DNA of 34,142 bases. Source: Hypsibius dujardini. Lineage: Eukaryota; Tardigrada; Eutardigrada; Parachela; Hypsibiidae. The position numbers were made by a program, and so were the translations under genes. Shown in pieces: positions 1 to 9,408 of the stretch. The stretch covers positions 1-34,142 of the forward strand of contig LRSR01003725.1 of the NCBI GenBank assembly GCA_001579985.1, in the 5' to 3' direction. The notes below the pieces were generated by a model, which had not been told where the DNA came from, did no database searches, and worked only from the letters and a program-made list of their open reading frames with translations. Numbering within the stretch: position 1 is the first letter of the stretch; each line of letters starts with the position of its first letter.

Positions 1-960
1 CTCACTCAAATCCATGCACTCATCCCCACATAAACATTCCCCAATTGACAGTAGTAGTATACCGATTTTGAGTGACTCCTCTTGATGCACAACTTCTCAG
101 CCGGATCGTAGCAATCACTTCCGCACAAAAGGTTCCCCACGGGACAGGAAAAATATCTACTTGTAGAACGGTTACTTTTAATACAAACCTATCCGGCTAG
201 GCAATAAATGTGTCCTATTGATGAAAGACTCGACTTGATACATGTCTTCTCAACGGAATCGTAGCAATCCTTCCAGCATAAATTATGGCCAATGGGACAA
301 GTGGTGTATCCAGTCGAGGAAGCATTGTTGGGGTAACAGACTTCCTTTGTGGGGTCGTAGCAATAGCCGGCACAAGGATGCTCCCTCTAGCACAACTGCA
401 AGGTATGTCTAGTGCCTTAGGACAATGCTCACTGTGGATGCAAACCTTAAGGATCGATGCAATAACCACCGCAGGATGTGTGATCGTTTGGAGAGAGAAG
501 ACCGACAAAACATGTTTTTCACTGGGATCATAGCAGGTTGCAGTGGTGGTAGTACGGCACGCCAGTTCTCCGACTGAACAAAGCGTTTTCCCGCTTAAAC
601 AGACGCTAACGATTGGATCGCAGTTAGTCCCTCCACACAGATGTTGATTCGTAGTGGATATACTGCAAGTACAAAAGAAGATGAAATATGGAGATAAAAA
701 AAGTTTGGGTTGAGTTGCATGTGGGTATTAAGAACTTACAGCTGGAACTCTTCTTCTTTGACGGAAATACTGTCAACATAATATCACAAGACACATAGAC
801 ATAAATTTGGCTTTTTGTAAATTCTTCCTAAGTAAATTACTCTATACCCATTGTGTTGATTTGCGCACATCCGTTACAGTAACAGAGGAAGGTGGAACCA
901 CAAAATTTGCCGCATTTCCCCTCACCAAGACCATCTGACGCACAGACATCAATGTATTCC
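1..960 (-). pseudogene. Decayed cysteine-rich CG-C-YDP repeat array
   Basis: Reading the minus strand from about 660 down to 1 gives a series of related modules about 100 bp apart. Each has the form CG-x2-C-(Y)DP-x3-4-C, for example LCGGTNCDP (near 640), CGGYCIDP (near 470), CAGYCYDP (near 365), CWKDCYDS (near 265), CGSDCYDP (near 125) and CGDECMD (near 20). A small upstream exon with good splice sites (about 746-775) joins in phase to the first module. A further cysteine-rich piece (KCGKFCGS) lies at about 845-960. Consecutive modules sit in different frames: single-base shifts near 515, 465 and 30, and stops near 400 and 208. I could not remove these with plausible introns, so the locus reads as a broken gene. 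The module resembles cysteine-rich repeats I associate with secreted fungal proteins, but this is from memory. It continues past the left edge of the window. Confidence 0.5.
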
Positions 961-1571
961 TAACCCATTGTGCGGTCTGATGCCATTGGGCTGATGCATT
1001 TGTTGTTGAGAGCGTCAAGGCTCACGATACCAAAGTTCACACACGAAATAGCCAGCCGAATTATTAGCATATGTTCTAATAACATTTTTAAATTGAAGGT
1101 AGAGACGATCCGCCCGTGTTGAATTTGAGATACTGAATGTTTCAATGAAGCGACTAATTTTGGTTTCAGTTAAGAAGGCACCTACCGCAAAGTACTCATT
1201 CGTTCACAATGCATCCAAAACCTATTATTTAATAAGAATCGATATATTAGTGTTAACTCATCAGTTTGCAATGAGGGCAAATAGATAGATGCATCATGAA
1301 GAACCTGTTGAGGAAAGAAAAGTGTTGAAAGTGTTGAGGTCGTTGGATGAAGCAGCTGTTCGCTGTGAGAGTATTTGTTGGAAGGAAGACCCAGCCCTGC
1401 CTATCATATGACGTACTCGTACAGGCGTAGCCTATTGAATTAGTTATGATGATTGTTATATTGCTGTATAATATCAAGACCGAAGCGTATGATTAAGGGT
1501 ATGACCAATCTGCTACTGTAAGGTACATTTAGTATATCAGTATACTTGCATGTGTGGTATTGCCTTGACCA
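961..1571. other. Spacer between the repeat array and the SUEL-like gene
   Basis: A minus-strand stretch at 960-1145 could hold one more exon of the neighbouring array, since a possible acceptor lies just before the piece at 845-960. I could not join it in phase. The rest has no coding signal I trust. Confidence 0.3.
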
Positions 1572-2334
1572 TTACTGAGAACTACAGAAGTCGTTGCCAT
1601 CAGTGCTGGAGATACATTCGAAAGAGCATTTCCTTATGAACATCAGGCTCTCCCCTTGATTGCACCAATATAAAAGAGTATGAGAAACCTTGTGGCCGCA
1701 TTTTGAGGGCAAATTGTCGCCACAAAAGGCTTTACTCTTGCTTCCGCAACATCCGGCAGCTGAATAGTTGTGCGGCGATTTGCTTTTCGGCAGTTGCACA
1801 CTTTGCGAAGGTACCGTAGTCGTACTGCAGTCCGTTCCGTTTGCTGACGACGTCTGTTCATCCAGATAACCTTGATGCGATTTCAAAGCACAATCGCAGG
1901 TGTGAAATACAATCAGTCGCATTGCCGTCTCATCCACGCCAAAGCAGTTTTTCCTCTTCCTCGTACTATCCACAAATGTCCGATCCAATGCGCAAGATTG
2001 TGCACATTCGCACATTGCACGAACTTCCTTGGCCACATTCATTTTTCGACATGGTTGTTCTGGAATGACACAGCTGTTTCCGATGGGTACGAAGGATTCC
2101 GTGTAGAAGGCTTCGGTAATGCGGAGAGTGCCGCTGTTACTGGAATCGAAACACTTGAACCTGGCTGTTGCTTTGTTCGCAAATTCGACGCTCATTTTAC
2201 GACCATCCTGCAAAGAAGAAGGTTATTTGATTATGTTTCCTTCCAAATTCAAGGCAATTAATCATTATATGGCTAACCAGTGGCAATATGTCACAAAGAA
2301 AAATGATGATTAAGGCTTTACTCACTCCAACCAT
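1572..2334 (-). CDS. Secreted SUEL-like lectin plus CC/CG cysteine-domain protein
   Basis: Two exons, 2334-2278 and 2207-1572, are separated by a 70-nt intron and join in phase 0 to give 230 aa. Residues 1-19 form a signal peptide with a hydrophobic core (ALIIIFL). Residues 20-125 contain about ten cysteines in the order of a SUEL/Gal_Lectin (rhamnose/galactose-binding) domain: FKC, RITEAFY, paired cysteines, and a closing MRLIVFHTC like the family's L-V-Y-C end. A Ser/Thr-rich linker follows (about 132-170). Residues 172-227 form a second cysteine module: CC, CG, LYWC, GES, IRKC, ND-x-C. That module recurs in the bulb-lectin neighbour at 4398-5195. The likely role is an extracellular carbohydrate-binding protein. 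The SUEL call rests on cysteine order and short motifs, not an alignment score. The start is the only ATG giving a signal peptide in phase with exon 2. Confidence 0.65.
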
Positions 2335-2670
2335 ATGGGACATACTGGTACTGGTAATTTGCTTGAAACTCGTAAATTGCACTTTTTTATTCCGGGCTAT
2401 TAGAAAAGCAAGGGAAAGCTATATGAAGCTATATAGTTTCCGTGAAGTGTTATTTTCGAAATTCCATCTATAGTTTTTCCAACATTCATCTCAACCGGAA
2501 CCCCATTGCAATAATTACATATGTGCTAGGCTGTAATTATAGACATTCGATTAAAAGCCAATAAAAGTGGGAAATATCTGTCTGAGAGAAAATTGTATTA
2601 AATCTCTGCGTTATAAGTCACAAGCGGATCATTGTCAAATATTTACCTCATCAATGGAAAGCGGAAAAAA

Positions 2671-3312
2671 ATGACAAGTATCAAAATGATTAAAAAAAAA
2701 GGTAGTTTGTGTGTTACTTCACTGTTTATCATCCTGGCTTCTAGCGAGGCAAGTTACCAATTCCAACGAACAACATGAATCGATGCGTTGAAAATTACAA
2801 AGGTTTTTTTAATAGGAAGTTGGAGAAGACGGTCTTATTCTGGTTGAGATTGCCAACGGAACTGTCACACAGCTGCAATGTTCATCGGACAAACGCGTCG
2901 GTATTCGACAAGCTATTCTGGCTCCATCTTATGAGCTGACCAAAGGACAGTGCATACTCACATCATCAGAGTGCCATCTCGATACTTCGGAGGACCTGTG
3001 AGAATTCTGTCAGCAGCCACAAAATAGCAAGTCTTGCCCAGCCTCTATTTCATTCTTGCCGGAAAATCCAATTTGCATGAACAAAACAATGCGGCTTATT
3101 GTGCTCTATGAGTATGAATTGAGCGAATTGGCTTCCGTGAGTATTAGCAAACGGATAAGATTGAAACTTCATCTACCGCTTTGATCTTCCTTCGTAAAGT
3201 AGTATATATCAAATTGTAGGTTTCCCACCGATCCTGTGCCTTCGGTTCCTTTTTCAGGTTCTGCCGAAATGATACTCCACGCCGCTGGCGCCCCTTTAGA
3301 CAAATTAGTTAA
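2671..3312 (+). pseudogene. SUEL-like lectin copy with in-frame stop
   Basis: This copy lies head-to-head with the SUEL-like gene on the other strand. Exon 1 (2671-2748) encodes a signal peptide (LCVTSLFIILASS; alternative start at 2686). Its donor is GC (GAG then gcaagt), the usual sequence of a minor GC-AG intron. A 67-nt intron leads in phase 0 to exon 2 (2816-3136). Exon 2 reads as a SUEL-like domain: LQC, GIRQAILAP, GQC, SEC, EFC, KSC, ICMNKTMRLIVLYEY, which parallels the closing MRLIVFHTC of the minus-strand gene. A TGA at 2999-3001 interrupts it between the second and third cysteine pairs. A gtgagt donor at 3137 and an acceptor at 3219 lead in phase to a short last exon ending at 3312. 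Everything except the TGA is intact, so it is a young pseudogene, a sequencing error or a null allele. Confidence 0.6.
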
Positions 3313-3800
3313 GGTCAAATGGTTTCCGACCCTTCGGTATCCCAAATAATCAAAGTTTCAGACACGCGCCAATTAACCGTAGTTTACTAGTTATTAATCA
3401 TTATATGCTATGCGAGTTGAGTTTTCGAAGCCTCTTGGCACTGAATCATCTACCGCCATGCTTCCCATTATAATCCGGTTATGTCTTTGTGTCGCATTTT
3501 GACAAGTGACGTTTCAAATTATGAATCATGCCGGTGAATTGCCGGAGATGACGAGACAACGACGGCGATTTCATCTTGTTCACTCTCATTCTCATGCAGT
3601 TGAATGTGCGTTGGAGTTGCAAGTAATAACTGGTTTACACTCTCACGCTTTCATGGTTGGTGTAAGCCAAAGGCTGTTGAAAGACTTTCCTCAAATACTG
3701 TCCGACTTAATTGCAGGTTTGAATGACGCCTGTATCACCTGCAACGAAGGCAACAACAGACTTGATCCGGCAAATGAGCTAAATAGACGTAGCGCAACTT
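3313..3800. other. Non-coding spacer, possibly one small open frame
   Basis: A plus-strand open frame of 101 codons starts at 3506. It has no signal peptide, no recognisable motif and no convincing splice partners. I see no other feature. Confidence 0.3.
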
Positions 3801-4352
3801 CTAACCGTTAGAGCTTAATTGATTGCGTGAACTTCCGGAACCATTCATGGCGGTTTGTGTGATATTCCCCCTCCATCCTTCGGCAGGTGAACCTTGGTAA
3901 AATCCCGTCCAGGGTGCTGATCCCGCAGAACAAGTTTGCGTGATGGATGTCAGGCCGGTACACTCGGACACTCCGAAACACTCATACCAGAGACCTCGAT
4001 AGAAAGCGCAAGTAGCAATCACTTCATCTTGTCGGGAAGAGTCAAAAAATTTTGTCACAATGCCTGTACAGTAGAATTAGATGCTCAGAAGGCGCCTCAA
4101 ATGACAAGTTGAAATTAATACAAAATAATATACCGTCTGAATCCTTCCAGTGGACCTTGACGTCGAGCGGTACTTGTAGCGCACAGCTATAGTAGGTGTA
4201 GCGCAAATTTCTATTCTTTGCAGGGACGATTTGCTTGAGTTTTCCGCTATTTTTATCACAGTCCGTTCTGCAGCTGTATGAGCAGTTAGTAAAGAATAGA
4301 CAGTGAGCCAATATTTCAGCGTCTCCTCTGACTACCGGCATTTTCAATGCTT
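3801..4352 (-). CDS. Cysteine-rich exons: alternative 3' end of the lectin gene or remnant paralogue
   Basis: Two exons on the minus strand, 4352-4134 and 4027-3801, are joined across a 106-nt intron in phase 1. The first encodes AHCLFFTNCSYSC and later LRYTYYSC, which looks like the C-terminal half of a SUEL-like domain. The second adds TCAFYRGLWYEC, a few more cysteines and a Ser/Asn-rich tail to the stop at 3801. There is no signal peptide and no first half of the domain, and only about 45 nt separate these exons from the stop of the upstream lectin. The acceptor at 4353-4354 accepts phase 1, which is the phase left by the lectin exon donor at 4543. Joining the lectin exon directly to these exons gives an unbroken 365-aa protein. 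They may therefore be alternative 3' exons of that gene rather than a separate gene. Confidence 0.45.
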
Positions 4353-4397
4353 CTGTTTCCAAAGTACAAATAATCAGTAAGTTTGTATTTTTTTACT

Positions 4398-5195
4398 TCA
4401 ATTACAAAAGGCAAACAAACTTTGCATTGCTAGTGAGGTAGCCGTTGTTACTGTCCCGTCCGTGTTTGTCTTCAAAACTGCTAAATTAAACAGAAAAAAA
4501 AGGGAAAATGTTGAATTGTTGAAGGCTACAATTGTACTCTTACGCTGCTGGAAAGAAAAAGAGGTAGACCAGAGACAAGAGGTTTGATCCATCGTCAAGC
4601 AGAGTGATCCATCATTCTTGAGCCAAAGCGAAGCACCAGCATACTTTTTGCCTGCTGTTCCGAGCTTCCACACTGTTTCGCCCGCGTCGTTCAGCAAAAT
4701 AATGTCCCCATTACTGAGAACCATTAAGGTGACAGGTTTCACCACCAACGAACTTGTCCCCGACGTCCACATCGCGACCTGTTGTTGATTGGACTTGACT
4801 TGATAGACTACCAGATTTCCGTCCTCTTGGAGAAGCAATTTTGCAGTTTTATTCCGCGACCAAAGTATTTGTCCCTTGTCGAGCGTCCCTTCAGACGGGA
4901 TAATGTCAGGTTCTAAATGTAGAGGGATTAGATTGCTTGATTTTGGAAGACAAACGTCATTTATTCCATTAACATTGGCTCGGCAGCCGTTTGGGCAGGG
5001 AATTATTCGAAGAGGACTTTCTCCCAGTTGACAAAGATACAAAGAATTTGGCTCAAGGTTACTGATTAAGCATGTGCTGGGCATATGCGAACCACAAATG
5101 TTGACATCACTTAGGCAGCATCCGGCATATGCAGATGGCACAATCACAATCATTACAAATAAATTGCGTAGCCCCTGCGGTGACATGTTGCACAT
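4398..5195 (-). CDS. Secreted bulb-type (B-type mannose-binding) lectin with N-terminal cysteine domain
   Basis: Two exons, 5195-4544 and 4480-4398, are joined in phase 1 across a 63-nt intron (gtaagag donor) to give 244 aa. Residues 1-24 form a signal peptide (NLFVMIVIVPSAYA). Residues 26-82 are the same module as at the end of the 1572-2334 protein: CC, CG, LYLC, GES, CPNGC, ND-x-C. From about residue 102 to 215 there is a three-part bulb-lectin fold. It includes QEDGNLVVY (123-131), the classic Q-x-D-x-N-x-V-x-Y mannose-site pattern, then LSNGDIILL and LKNDGSLCL as weaker repeats. Only the first repeat keeps the full site. B-type lectins are common in monocot plants, bacteria and fungi and patchy in animals. 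The likely role is an extracellular glycan-binding protein in defence, mucus or feeding. Start choice: this ATG gives a clean signal peptide, and the longer upstream frame does not. A second ATG at 5186 is possible. Confidence 0.75.
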   Translation of the reverse strand: MCNMSPQGLRNLFVMIVIVPSAYAGCCLSDVNICGSHMPSTCLISNLEPNSLYLCQLGESPLRIIPCPNGCRANVNGINDVCLPKSSNLIPLHLEPDIIPSEGTLDKGQILWSRNKTAKLLLQEDGNLVVYQVKSNQQQVAMWTSGTSSLVVKPVTLMVLSNGDIILLNDAGETVWKLGTAGKKYAGASLWLKNDGSLCLTMDQTSCLWSTSFSFQQRKSTIVAFNNSTFSLFFLFNLAVLKTNTDGTVTTATSLAMQSLFAFCN

Positions 5196-5299
5196 TGAGC
5201 TATAGAAGAAGTATATGAAGCCGACAGAAAAGAATAAATGACTTGTCTGTTTGCAGCTGGAGAAAGTAATAGTAGCTTGTCTAGCACATCGAGACTTGT

Positions 5300-5650
5300 T
5301 TCTGTACCTGGTAGTTATGATACTATACCAACCGGTACAGCCACTCACATACAAATATTGTCGATAGATTACTTTTACTAAGACCACAAAACGTCTATCC
5401 AACTTGACGATTACGGCTTCTGTGCCGAGTCTAGATGAATGAAAGCATTTTTCAAAAGTTCGCATATAGAACTTGCATGGATCCAGTCTTTGATGACATG
5501 TTTAGACGTCGTGATCAAACATTCGTCGTTGTTGATAATGATACTGAGTGCATTCAACGATGCTCCCTCTCCCCTACCTGCAATATTAATGTCCACTAAG
5601 GTCTGGGATGCTCCGCAGTTATAACTCCAATCGACGAGCAACAATTAGTT
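5300..5650 (-). pseudogene. Degenerate SUEL-like fragment upstream of the bulb lectin
   Basis: On the minus strand one frame reads YNCGASQTLVDINIAG, then NNDECLITTSK. After a +1 shift near 5500 the next frame reads TCHQRLDPC and later LDRRFVVLVKVIYRQ. The order (C, I-x-I-A, paired cysteines, C-x5-C, hydrophobic V-x-VIY ending) follows the SUEL-like domains of the neighbours. It lacks a signal peptide and needs a frameshift, so it is probably a decayed duplicate. It could instead be 5' exons of the bulb-lectin gene, which I could not connect. Confidence 0.35.
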
Positions 5651-6250
5651 TCAACCAAAGACAATAGCGTAGTCTCCTTCATTAGCTGAGCTTTTAATGA
5701 AGCCCATGGACAGTTTTCTATCGATGAAGAGAGTTATATTGATTTGGAAAAACAACCCCATCAAAATATTTCAAATTGTTCAAATGACCCTTTGAATGGG
5801 TTCTCGGGCTGGAGAACCAGCAAAAGGGAACCATTGGATTCTCCAACTCCCATTCGAAGTATGTACTGTAGATACATATATTTTATGGCATGACGGACAT
5901 TTTATCTTACAATGAGGTTACTCAGATTGTTTCAATGGGTCGTGCAGCCAAAGAGATTGTCTCAATGTAGGCGCCGATTGGTCCAACTGTTCATTCATCC
6001 CTACAATTAAATTAGATAAACCCTGTGAGGGTTTCGGCCGACGACGCGAGGTTCCCTGCAACGTGACATCAATTCGGTGCTGTTGGCGGTCGACACCAAC
6101 ATCCGGCCGAAATCTCAAAATACTGCAGGGCAATTCAGTTAATTTTGACTTCTCGTTCCGGTGAGCCATCGGACTTTGGGGGTCGAATCAATATTGCAAA
6201 AAATATTCCGTTGGCAAAGAGGAACACGCAGCATGATTAACATGGACATT
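5651..6250. other. Spacer next to the transposon relic
   Basis: No convincing gene. A minus-strand open frame at 5918-6169 has no recognisable motif. It could be the 3' flank of the mariner relic, but I could not identify terminal inverted repeats that would mark the transposon ends. Confidence 0.3.
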
Positions 6251-6253
6251 TTT

Positions 6254-7250
6254 TCATTTTTGGGGAGATACAGAGACCGATCCATTTGTTTGTGGCCGAT
6301 TTTTATTAATTCCAAAGTAAATAAAACTTCTTCGATGATGTCCACTCAAGGTGTGTTCCCGTTCACACATCCCGTTCACACATAAACCTATTGGAGTTAC
6401 ATCAGGGCTGTTGCCCATCCAATCCTCTTTCGGAATGAACAAAATTGGGGCCGAACGAAACCAATCTTGTGTGAGTTTCGACGCGTGGGAGTGGGCAGAG
6501 TCATGGTGGAAAACGGCTTTCTTCAAAAGCTTCCCAGGGAACAAACGAGGCACGCCATCTCGAAGCATCGGCGTGATAACTTTCTCGATATAGTATTTGG
6601 ATTTGGAGTTTATTTCGCACCTGGTTCCATGAAGCGAATCTTGGTCTACCCACAATTGCAAACTCTCGCAACAAACATCACGTCTTAAGGATAAGATTCC
6701 TTTCAAAACTTTGTCCAACTTTCCTTCGTGCGTTCTCCCATGAATTCGTATTAAATCTTTCGCCGTTCTTTGAAACTGGTAAGGTACACCCAAGCCTCAT
6801 CAATCGTCAAGATATACTCCCATTTGCAACCGCTAATCTAACTCAGGAAGTGTGGACTTCGTGCGAGGCGTTGTTGAATCATCGTATCCGACAGCCCGTG
6901 CACCCTGTACTTTTTTCGCATCTTTCCCTCCAATCCCTCGCTGATGACGCGGTGAATGGTGACCTGGAATACTCCCACCTCAAGAGCGATCTAAGATTGA
7001 GTCAGAGGGTTGATTTAGTCGTAGCCTTCTTGTTTTTTAGGAGGGCTGTAGTCCTCACTTTTGCCTTGCCAAAGTTCGCCGCTTTTGATAGTGGTTTGGG
7101 TCGACCGGCTTCTTCCTTTGAATTTTTTCTGATGACTTTGTTCACTACAGGTTTGGAAACAGCAATATTCCGTAGAGATAGTGGATTTACAATTTTGGTA
7201 GCTGAATATTTAAGGGTGTGCAAAGTCAAAATAGAGTGACGCACTTCCAA
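6254..7250 (-). pseudogene. Mariner-type transposase, inactivated
   Basis: This is the relic of a Tc1/mariner-superfamily DDE transposase read on the minus strand in at least three frames. The N-terminal part (7250-7002) has a helix-turn-helix-like stretch followed by EEAGRPKPLS, the usual GRPK linker. It ends in a stop. The continuation (about 7000-6850) reads GVFQVTIHRVISEGL in another frame, typical of the second helix-turn-helix. The catalytic part (about 6815-6254) shows DEAWVYL (first Asp), HHDSAHSH (second Asp, codon 6500-6502) and EDWMGNSPDVTP (third Asp, codon 6401-6403). The second and third Asp are separated by 32 residues as read, against 34 in classical mariners. The EDWM-x2-SPD-x2-P motif is typical of an arthropod/nematode mariner lineage. 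Stops and frame changes mean it cannot make an active enzyme. Confidence 0.85.
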
Positions 7251-7484
7251 AAACTATTTACGAGGCATTTTTAACACGCACTGCAATCACTAAAATTTTG
7301 AACTACGGCAAACTGGTCTGATCAGCTGTTCAATCACTGAGATGGATTGTGCAATGTGAGGCGCACGTACACGTAATTAAAAACGAGGCCGGCCACAAAA
7401 AATGGATTGGTCTCTGTACTTGAGTACAAGTAGACAATGTACGATGTCTTGGGTGAACCGGAAATAGCAGTGTTACATGCATAT
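7251..7484. other. Flank between the mariner relic and the foldback element
   Basis: No coding or structural feature recognised. It may include the mariner 5' end. Confidence 0.3.
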
Positions 7485-7641
7485 ACACACGTGGCTGAAA
7501 CCCCAGGCCGACCAAGTTAAAGCCAACTTTTTACCTGCGCCCAGCAAAATGGCATGGTCAGAGTTTGAGCCAATTTTGGACAATGCGTTCAGCTGTTTTT
7601 CACATCACTTGATTCATTGATTTAACACTAGTATTACGAGA
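7485..7641 (+). repeat. Left terminal inverted repeat of the foldback element
   Basis: Pairs with 9903-10058 in inverted orientation over about 156 bp with few mismatches. It runs from ACACACGTGGCTGAAAC to GTATTACGAGA. Confidence 0.85.
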
Positions 7642-7703
7642 AGGCTACAGCTATTTTACCCCTCCCTTGTAGTGTGTGGGGCCCAATAGCACCCCGGCTA
7701 TTT

Positions 7704-8099
7704 TACCGTATGCTCGCGATCACAAGGGACACTTTTCTTAACCAACCCGGGCCGTGTCTATTGAGTGCCATTCACCAAATTACTGTATTTTCGCGTTAGA
7801 CAGGGACAGTCGTACTGGAGTGGAACGTGTGCACGGCACCGTACACACAGCATAAAGTTGCGTGGCCGATTAAACGTTCCACAGCTCGTACGCTGTCCCT
7901 GTCTAACGCAAAAATATAGTACCCCTGTAGGACAAAATGTACGGATATGCACTACTGTACAATCAATCAATCGAACGAGTAAGTTATACGAAATGAGCCA
8001 ATCAGAGAAGAGAGAATCAGATTGAACGGTCAATCGAATGCAGGGCCATACCGAGGGAGGCGGGGCTTTGCTGTCCCTTGAGATCGCGAGCATACGGTA
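7704..8099. mobile_element. Nested inverted-repeat (MITE-like) insertion in the left arm
   Basis: The 28-bp ends 7704-7731 and 8072-8099 are inverted copies with one mismatch (TACCGTATGCTCGCGATC at the left end). A second hairpin sits inside: 7786-7809 and 7893-7916 pair around TTAGACAGGGACAG, with further imperfect pairing inward through a GTGGAACGT stretch. No open frame is credible. A non-autonomous MITE is likely. The hairpin-in-hairpin may mean two events. Confidence 0.65.
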
Positions 8100-8165
8100 C
8101 CCCTCCCTCGGGCTCAATAAATCCCAGATTATTCTACAACTCTCTGGAAACTATTTTACCCTCCC

Positions 8166-9243
8166 GTCCGTTGTCTATCTGTCCGCTGTCCGTCTGTCTG
8201 TTGTCTGTTCGTCCGTTGTGCGTCCACCCGCTGTCTGTCCGTTGTCCGCCCGTCCGTTGTAAGTCCGTCTGTTGTCTGCCTACCCATCCGTTGTCCGTCT
8301 GTCCGTTGTCCGTCCGTTTGCTGTTTTTCCGTCCGTTCGCTATCTGTCCGTCCGTTTTCTTCCGCCTATTTTCTGTCTGTCCGTTCGTTTTCTTTCCGTT
8401 CATTGTCCTTCCGTCCGTTGCTTGTCCGTCCCTAATCTTTCCGTCCGCTGTCTTTCCCTTTGTTATGTGTCTGTCGATCCGTTCTCCGTTTGTTCATTGA
8501 CCGCCTGCCCGTTATCGGTCCGCCCGCTGTCTCTCTGTCCGTTTGTTTTCCGTCCATCCGTTGTCCGTCGTTTCGTCGTCCGTCTGTCCGTTTTCGTTCC
8601 GTCCGATGTCTGATTGTCAATCCGTCCTTCGTCTGTCTGTCTTTCCGTTGTCTGTCCCTCCGCTGTCTGTTTATCAATCTGTTCATTGTCCGTCCGTTCT
8701 TCGTCCGTCCGTCCGTTGTCCGTTCGTTGTCCGTCCGCCCCTTTTCCGTTCGTCTGTTGTTTGTCAGTCCGTTATCCGTCCGTCCGTCCATCCGTTTGTT
8801 GTCCGTCTGTTTTCTGCCCGTTCTTTGTCCGCCTGTCTGTCTGTCGTTCTCCCGGACAACAACGGACAACAAACGGACAACGGACGGACGGACAGACAGG
8901 CATCAAACGGAGAGACAACAGACGGACGGACAACAGACGGACAGACGGACGGACGGAAAACGGACAGACAACAGACAGACGGATGACGGTAGGACAGCGA
9001 ACGGACGGACGTACAGACGGACAACGAACAACGAACGGACGGACGGACGTACAGACGGACAATGAACAGACGGACGGACAACAGACGGACAACGGACGGA
9101 CGGACGGACAACGGATCAACGGACGGAAAATAAACGGACGGGCGGAGTGGAGGTGTAAACAACGGACAGCCGGGCAACGGATGGACAGACAGACAACAGA
9201 CGGAGAGTAAACGGACAGATAGACAACGGACGGACAGACAGAC
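8166..9243. repeat. Palindromic minisatellite, GTCCGTCC/GTCCGTTGTC units
   Basis: From 8166 to about 8850 the plus strand is made of 4-mer-based units (GTCC, GTCT, GTTG, TCCGTCCG, TCTGTCTG). From about 8854 to 9243 it is the reverse complement (GGACGGAC, GACAGACGGACAAC). The switch occurs within CTCCCGGACAAC near 8851. Arms are about 685 and 390 nt, so a single strand can fold into a very long hairpin. All six frames stay open over long distances only because the repeat lacks stops. The Pro-Ser-Val-rich and Thr-Asp-Gly-rich frames here are not genes. Confidence 0.9.
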
Positions 9244-9408
9244 AGCGGATGGGAGGGGTAAGATAGCAAGGGATCTATTCGGCCCTAGGGAGGAGGGGTA
9301 ATAGCTGGGGTGCTATTGGGCCCCTCCTTGTGTATTCAGGGAGGGAATAAATAGCCGGGGATCTATTCGGCTCTAAAGGGGGGGGGGTAAAATAACTACT
9401 CCGTTACA

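Noticed and set aside
2999-3001. TGA in the SUEL-like copy as a selenocysteine codon
   Set aside because: It does not sit at a cysteine position of the related proteins, and no selenocysteine element was recognised. A nonsense mutation is simpler.
3506-3811. Plus-strand 101-codon frame as a gene
   Set aside because: No signal peptide, domain or splice partners, and its 3' end overlaps a better-supported minus-strand exon.
5196-5465. Long N-terminal extension of the bulb-lectin frame
   Set aside because: It would put 90 residues before a clear signal peptide. The stretch looks like a decayed SUEL-like copy instead.
8078-9269. Several overlapping open frames of 90-200 codons on both strands
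   Set aside because: They are low-complexity translations of the 4-mer-based minisatellite (Pro-Ser-Val-Cys or Thr-Asp-Gly-Arg). The repeat simply contains few stops.
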